In this document: positions 61,164 through 64,000 of the stretch, one piece after another
Position numbering within the stretch: the stretch's first letter is position 1
Layout of the letters: the number at the start of each line of letters is the position of its first letter
Assembly: GCA_051880035.1 (NCBI GenBank)
Contig: JBJENE010000046.1
Span: 47,167 to 111,166, forward strand
Reading direction: 5' to 3'
Length of the DNA: 64,000 nucleotides
From: Eshraghiella sp051880035
Lineage (GTDB): Bacteria; Bacillota; Clostridia; Lachnospirales; Lachnospiraceae
The notes under the pieces: generated by a model
Seen by the model: only the letters and a program-made list of their open reading frames with translations
Told to the model about the DNA's origin: nothing
Database searches by the model: none
Position numbers and translations under genes: made by a program

Positions 61164-62888
61164 TTATACTGTTCTTCTTTTTCTTAAGCACATCGTTCCT
61201 ACAATAACTGCAGATGCCATCAAGAAAGCAACAACAAACACTATACCATTGTCACCTGCGTCTACATTTTCTTCTAAAGAATTATATATTACAGCATAAG
61301 TAGAAAATTTATCTGTACTGAAAACCAGTTTTCCGTCTTTTACTGTTGCAGGTAAAAGTTCTGCTTTACCGTCATGCAGTCTTATTACCTGATATTGCCC
61401 ATTTTGCTCCACAGATATATTAAGTATAATCTCTATTACATTGTTCGTCTTTGTTATCTGTACACTTTCATCATTAATAATTGAATTAAGTGTGATATCA
61501 AAACAATTCTTGATATGATATGATTTTGGCAATGCATCCTGTATTAATTTCTTATCATCATTGGTAATTTCAGATGTGATATCATTAACAATTAACTCAA
61601 CACCTATGCTATCTCCTCCGCTTATATTTTTGAGTTCTTCTTCCGTAAAAACAGCTTTAAATAATGTGTCTTCATCCATACCGATTACTGCTCCGGTATT
61701 GCCACTGTATGCAACTTCATTCTGTATTTTTACAAACGGAATGTTGCGACTATTGGCATAAGTCTCTGCACAACTTCCTTCATAACCGTAGATTGTTAAA
61801 TCAAACAAACTCATATCCATCATTGCAAAAGCACATGTCTCTATGCTTGTCACGCTTTTAGGAATAAATATACTCTTTACCTTAAAACAGTTAGCAAAAG
61901 CCCAGTCTCCTATACTTACCAGAGTTGAAGGAAGTTCTATACTTGTTAAGCCATCACACTCAAAAAATGTCCCGTAGGCAATGCTTTTTACCCCTTCAGG
62001 AATTTTTATTTTACTTAAACTGTTACAATCATAAAAAGCATACTCTCCTATGGTTATCAAACCTGATGGAAATTCTATACTTGTTATGTCACGGCATGAA
62101 TCAAATGCATTATCGCCTATGCTTGTTACACTATCAGGAATTATTACATCTGTTTTTCCTTGTGGACATTTTATCAATTTGGTCTGTTCTTTGTTATATA
62201 AAACACCATCCAAAGATGAATAATTTGTATTATCTTTATTTACTTCTATCTTTTCCAAACTTCCACATCTAAGATTAAGTACAAATTCATCCAAATCAAG
62301 TTCGGTTGATAAAATTTCCATACTTACTAAATTGCTGCATCCTTGAAAAGCAATAGTGCATGATATATCCGTTACACTTTCAGGAATTATTATATCTGTT
62401 TTCCCTTCCGGACATCTAATCAACTCGGTCTGGCTCTTGTTATACAAAACACCATCCAACGATGAATAATTTTCATTATTCTTATCTACTTCTATGGTTT
62501 CCAAACTTGTACAATTATTGAATACATCCTCTGGAATATTTGATACACTGTCCGAAATTTTTATACTTCTTAATAGTGTACAGCCACTAAAAACATTCCC
62601 CTTTATATCTGTCACTGTCCCCGGTATTTCTATACTTGTTATGCTGTCGCAGCCCCCAAAGGCAGCCCACCCGATACTTGTTACAGTAAAATCATACAAT
62701 TTATCCGGAATAACAACCTCTGCATCATCTCCATAGTAATTAGTAATTTCCGCAGTTCCATCATCTAATATGTTCCACCCCCAGTCCTCTTCACCTGCTT
62801 TTACTTCCTTTGGCGTTATACAGAATAAAAACGTCGCAAGAAAGACACATAAAACAGCTGATAAAATCAGTTTTGTTTTTTTGATCAT
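61164..62888 (-). CDS. BspA-type leucine-rich repeat surface protein
   Basis: This 574-residue protein has a signal peptide (to about KEVKAGEE), about ten LRR_5/BspA-type repeats (consensus seen as SVTSIGDNAFDSC, SGLITIGEYAFYDC, STLVSIGDWAFANC), a further beta-rich domain of about 130 residues, and a C-terminal membrane helix with a basic tail (LRKRR). Two long near-copies (YSSLDGVLYNKSQTELIRCPEGKTD and YSSLDGVLYNKEQTKLIKCPQGKTD, quoted here only as YSSLDGVLYNK) show internal duplication. Surface adhesion is the common role. The start has AAAAGGAG upstream. Confidence 0.88.
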   Translation of the reverse strand: MIKKTKLILSAVLCVFLATFLFCITPKEVKAGEEDWGWNILDDGTAEITNYYGDDAEVVIPDKLYDFTVTSIGWAAFGGCDSITSIEIPGTVTDIKGNVFSGCTLLRSIKISDSVSNIPEDVFNNCTSLETIEVDKNNENYSSLDGVLYNKSQTELIRCPEGKTDIIIPESVTDISCTIAFQGCSNLVSMEILSTELDLDEFVLNLRCGSLEKIEVNKDNTNYSSLDGVLYNKEQTKLIKCPQGKTDVIIPDSVTSIGDNAFDSCRDITSIEFPSGLITIGEYAFYDCNSLSKIKIPEGVKSIAYGTFFECDGLTSIELPSTLVSIGDWAFANCFKVKSIFIPKSVTSIETCAFAMMDMSLFDLTIYGYEGSCAETYANSRNIPFVKIQNEVAYSGNTGAVIGMDEDTLFKAVFTEEELKNISGGDSIGVELIVNDITSEITNDDKKLIQDALPKSYHIKNCFDITLNSIINDESVQITKTNNVIEIILNISVEQNGQYQVIRLHDGKAELLPATVKDGKLVFSTDKFSTYAVIYNSLEENVDAGDNGIVFVVAFLMASAVIVGTMCLRKRRTV

Positions 62889-62913
62889 ATATCAACACTC
62901 CTTTTGTATTTTT

Positions 62914-62969
62914 TTTGATTATACCAATCCAAATAAAAAAAGTCCTAAGCTGACAGCCTAAGACAAAAA
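62914..62969 (-). repeat. Terminator-promoter cassette, copy 2
   Basis: This second copy of the cassette is directly upstream of the leucine-rich surface protein gene. Its TTGGTATAATC provides an extended -10 promoter about 30 bases before the ATG. The hairpin part lies before it and could stop read-through from the rubredoxin gene. Confidence 0.8.
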
Positions 62970-63063
62970 CTTATGTAAGAATATTCATCTTTTACTTAGT
63001 GTTAATAAGCTTTATAATCCACTTTTTTCATATTACTCTTAATCCGGCCTCCTCTCCTGGCAT

Positions 63064-63107
63064 AAAAAAAGCCATTAAGAAGGTGCATTACCTTTCTAAC
63101 GGCTTTA
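63064..63107 (-). terminator. Terminator after the rubredoxin gene
   Basis: On the minus strand AAAGCCGTTAGAAAGGT and ACCTTCTTAATGGCTTT form a long imperfect stem followed by a seven-T run, about 60 bases after the rubredoxin stop. Confidence 0.88.
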
Positions 63108-63167
63108 TATTATTTATAAATTTTAATACTATACCATCCCTTTAGACTTTATGGGATTTAAATGCTT

Positions 63168-63329
63168 TCAGTTTGCTTCTGAAAAGGACTCCTTGCCAAC
63201 GCCACACAGTGGGCAGGCAAAATCGTCAGGCAAATCCTCAAACTTCGTTCCCGGGGCAATTCCGTGTTCCGGATCACCTGCTGCCTCATCGTACTCCCAG
63301 CCACAAACATCACATATGTATTTTTTCAT
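63168..63329 (-). CDS. Rubredoxin
   Basis: This 53-residue protein is a rubredoxin, a one-iron electron carrier. The four iron-binding cysteines are in YICDVCGW (Cys6, Cys9) and CPLCG (Cys39, Cys42); the GIAPGTKFEDLPDDF segment is the family core. The ATG at 63329 follows AAAGGTGA by about 7 bases. In anaerobes rubredoxin feeds electrons to superoxide reductase, rubrerythrin or other oxidases, none of which are adjacent. It has its own promoter and terminator. Confidence 0.95.
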   Translation of the reverse strand: MKKYICDVCGWEYDEAAGDPEHGIAPGTKFEDLPDDFACPLCGVGKESFSEAN

Positions 63330-63396
63330 ATCAGTGTCACCTTTCTTTGTAATTGTTTGAAATATTTGATTCTTTTATTATCCAGCCTCCAATGGT

Positions 63397-63426
63397 ATTA
63401 TACACCTGAAAAAGCCTCTTTTTCAA
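63397..63426 (-). promoter_or_regulatory. Rubredoxin promoter
   Basis: On the minus strand TTGAAA (63421-63426) and TATAAT (63397-63402), preceded by TG, are 18 bases apart. Confidence 0.6.
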
Positions 63427-63474
63427 TTTCTTTTTTCATAAATTATTAATTGCTTATAACACTCCTTTTTTCTC

Positions 63475-64000
63475 TCACAATTCCGTTAATTCTTTATAAA
63501 GCTTTCGCAGTTCCTCAATCGAGTCATCTATTGTATTTTCATTACCTCCCAGATTAACAATCTTCAAAAGTCTCTCATAACAATTCTGCGGTTTCAGTTC
63601 AAATGCGGCAATTGCACTTTCCGTTCTTTTTCGGCTCGGAAAGTATCGTCTGTTTTTTGCATACAGTGCTTGTAAAAAATGGTCCAAAAACGATTCTACA
63701 ACCTGATGGTAGAATAATACTTCGTGACGCAGCCCTGCTCTTTCCAGATCTTCCTCATCAATTATTTTCCACACTTCAGACGAGTACCACTTATCAAACA
63801 AATCCTGCGGATATGTCCTTACTTTGTCAACAATATTTGTCCATGCATTATTCTTCTCCCACAAAACATTAATTGTCTCAATGCTTGCAAGACGGCCAAT
63901 AGGATAAAAGCTCCCCTCTTTTTCCAAATGCTTTCCTGCCAACACCTCATCAATGTATTCCTGCATATCCGTTACAGAAAAATACATCGGCATAACATCA
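63475..64000 (-). CDS. DUF4037-like protein (5' part missing)
   Basis: The frame is open to the right edge, and the visible part is about 174 residues. KWYSSEVWKIIDEEDL, FYHQVVESFLDHFLQALYA and RRYFPSRKRTESAI resemble the C-terminal domain of DUF4037 proteins, which carry a nucleotidyltransferase-like N-terminal domain. That N-terminal part would be outside the window, so the call is tentative. The ATG codons at 63993 and 63987 are probably internal. Confidence 0.6.
   Translation of the reverse strand, partial: DVMPMYFSVTDMQEYIDEVLAGKHLEKEGSFYPIGRLASIETINVLWEKNNAWTNIVDKVRTYPQDLFDKWYSSEVWKIIDEEDLERAGLRHEVLFYHQVVESFLDHFLQALYAKNRRYFPSRKRTESAIAAFELKPQNCYERLLKIVNLGGNENTIDDSIEELRKLYKELTEL

Overview
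The window looks like chromosome of a low-to-moderate GC, Gram-positive anaerobe of the class Clostridia, most likely Lachnospiraceae (Butyrivibrio/Roseburia-like relatives). This is inferred from gene content: a tryptophan T-box, a split cobalamin-dependent methionine synthase, the 4Fe-4S two-subunit serine dehydratase, a rubredoxin, BspA-type surface proteins, a domain-swapped GH3 glucosidase and strong AGGAGG ribosome binding sites. No rRNA, prophage, insertion sequence or CRISPR array was seen. One tRNA-Leu is present.

Layout. 1-2.98 kb: T-box(Trp)-trpE-trpG-trpD (trpD cut by the left edge). 3-11.2 kb: a tight seven-gene minus-strand operon of two ThrE-type exporter subunits, the three subunits of a molybdenum hydroxylase, a MocA-like nucleotidyltransferase and a GH3 glycosidase with reversed domain order. 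11.2-21 kb: a YerC/TrpR-like regulator, a FecBCD-type ABC importer, and two paralogous secreted papain-like proteases with fibronectin-III repeats; the first protease abuts the importer genes. 21-26.4 kb: a Fur/PerR-family regulator, a PTPS/QueD-like protein, tRNA-Leu, and metF-MetH activation protein-metH. 26.5-36.8 kb: hybrid histidine kinase, Nudix-MATE-LysR, OPT transporter-PqqD-like protein, a chemotaxis receptor, and an ECF sigma/anti-sigma pair. 36.8-48 kb: a PurF homologue with a degenerate glutaminase site, a second MATE pump, a tandem 41-bp repeat before a large polytopic membrane protein, DegV, a TetR-controlled CPA2 antiporter, sdaAB-sdaAA and a patatin-like protein.

48-64 kb is more accessory: surface and lipoproteins (GH114-like, DUF285-like), then a translationally coupled pair that I consider the most interesting item. 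It comprises an HD phosphohydrolase with a C-terminal RyR-like domain and a membrane protein with two TrkA-N-like Rossmann domains and its own RyR-like C-terminus. This is followed by a MarR-flavodoxin operon with clear palindromic operators, a eukaryotic-type kinase with a zinc-ribbon membrane protein and a divergent HTH regulator, a leucine-rich surface protein flanked by a duplicated terminator-promoter cassette, rubredoxin, and a DUF4037-like gene cut by the right edge. Three decayed gene fragments lie in this part.

Function assignments rest on motif recognition by eye; no database search was run. Several minus-strand transcripts (OPT, MATE, sdaAB, tRNA-Leu) appear to start with a hairpin directly after a good sigma-A promoter, three of them followed by a U-run, which may indicate attenuation.
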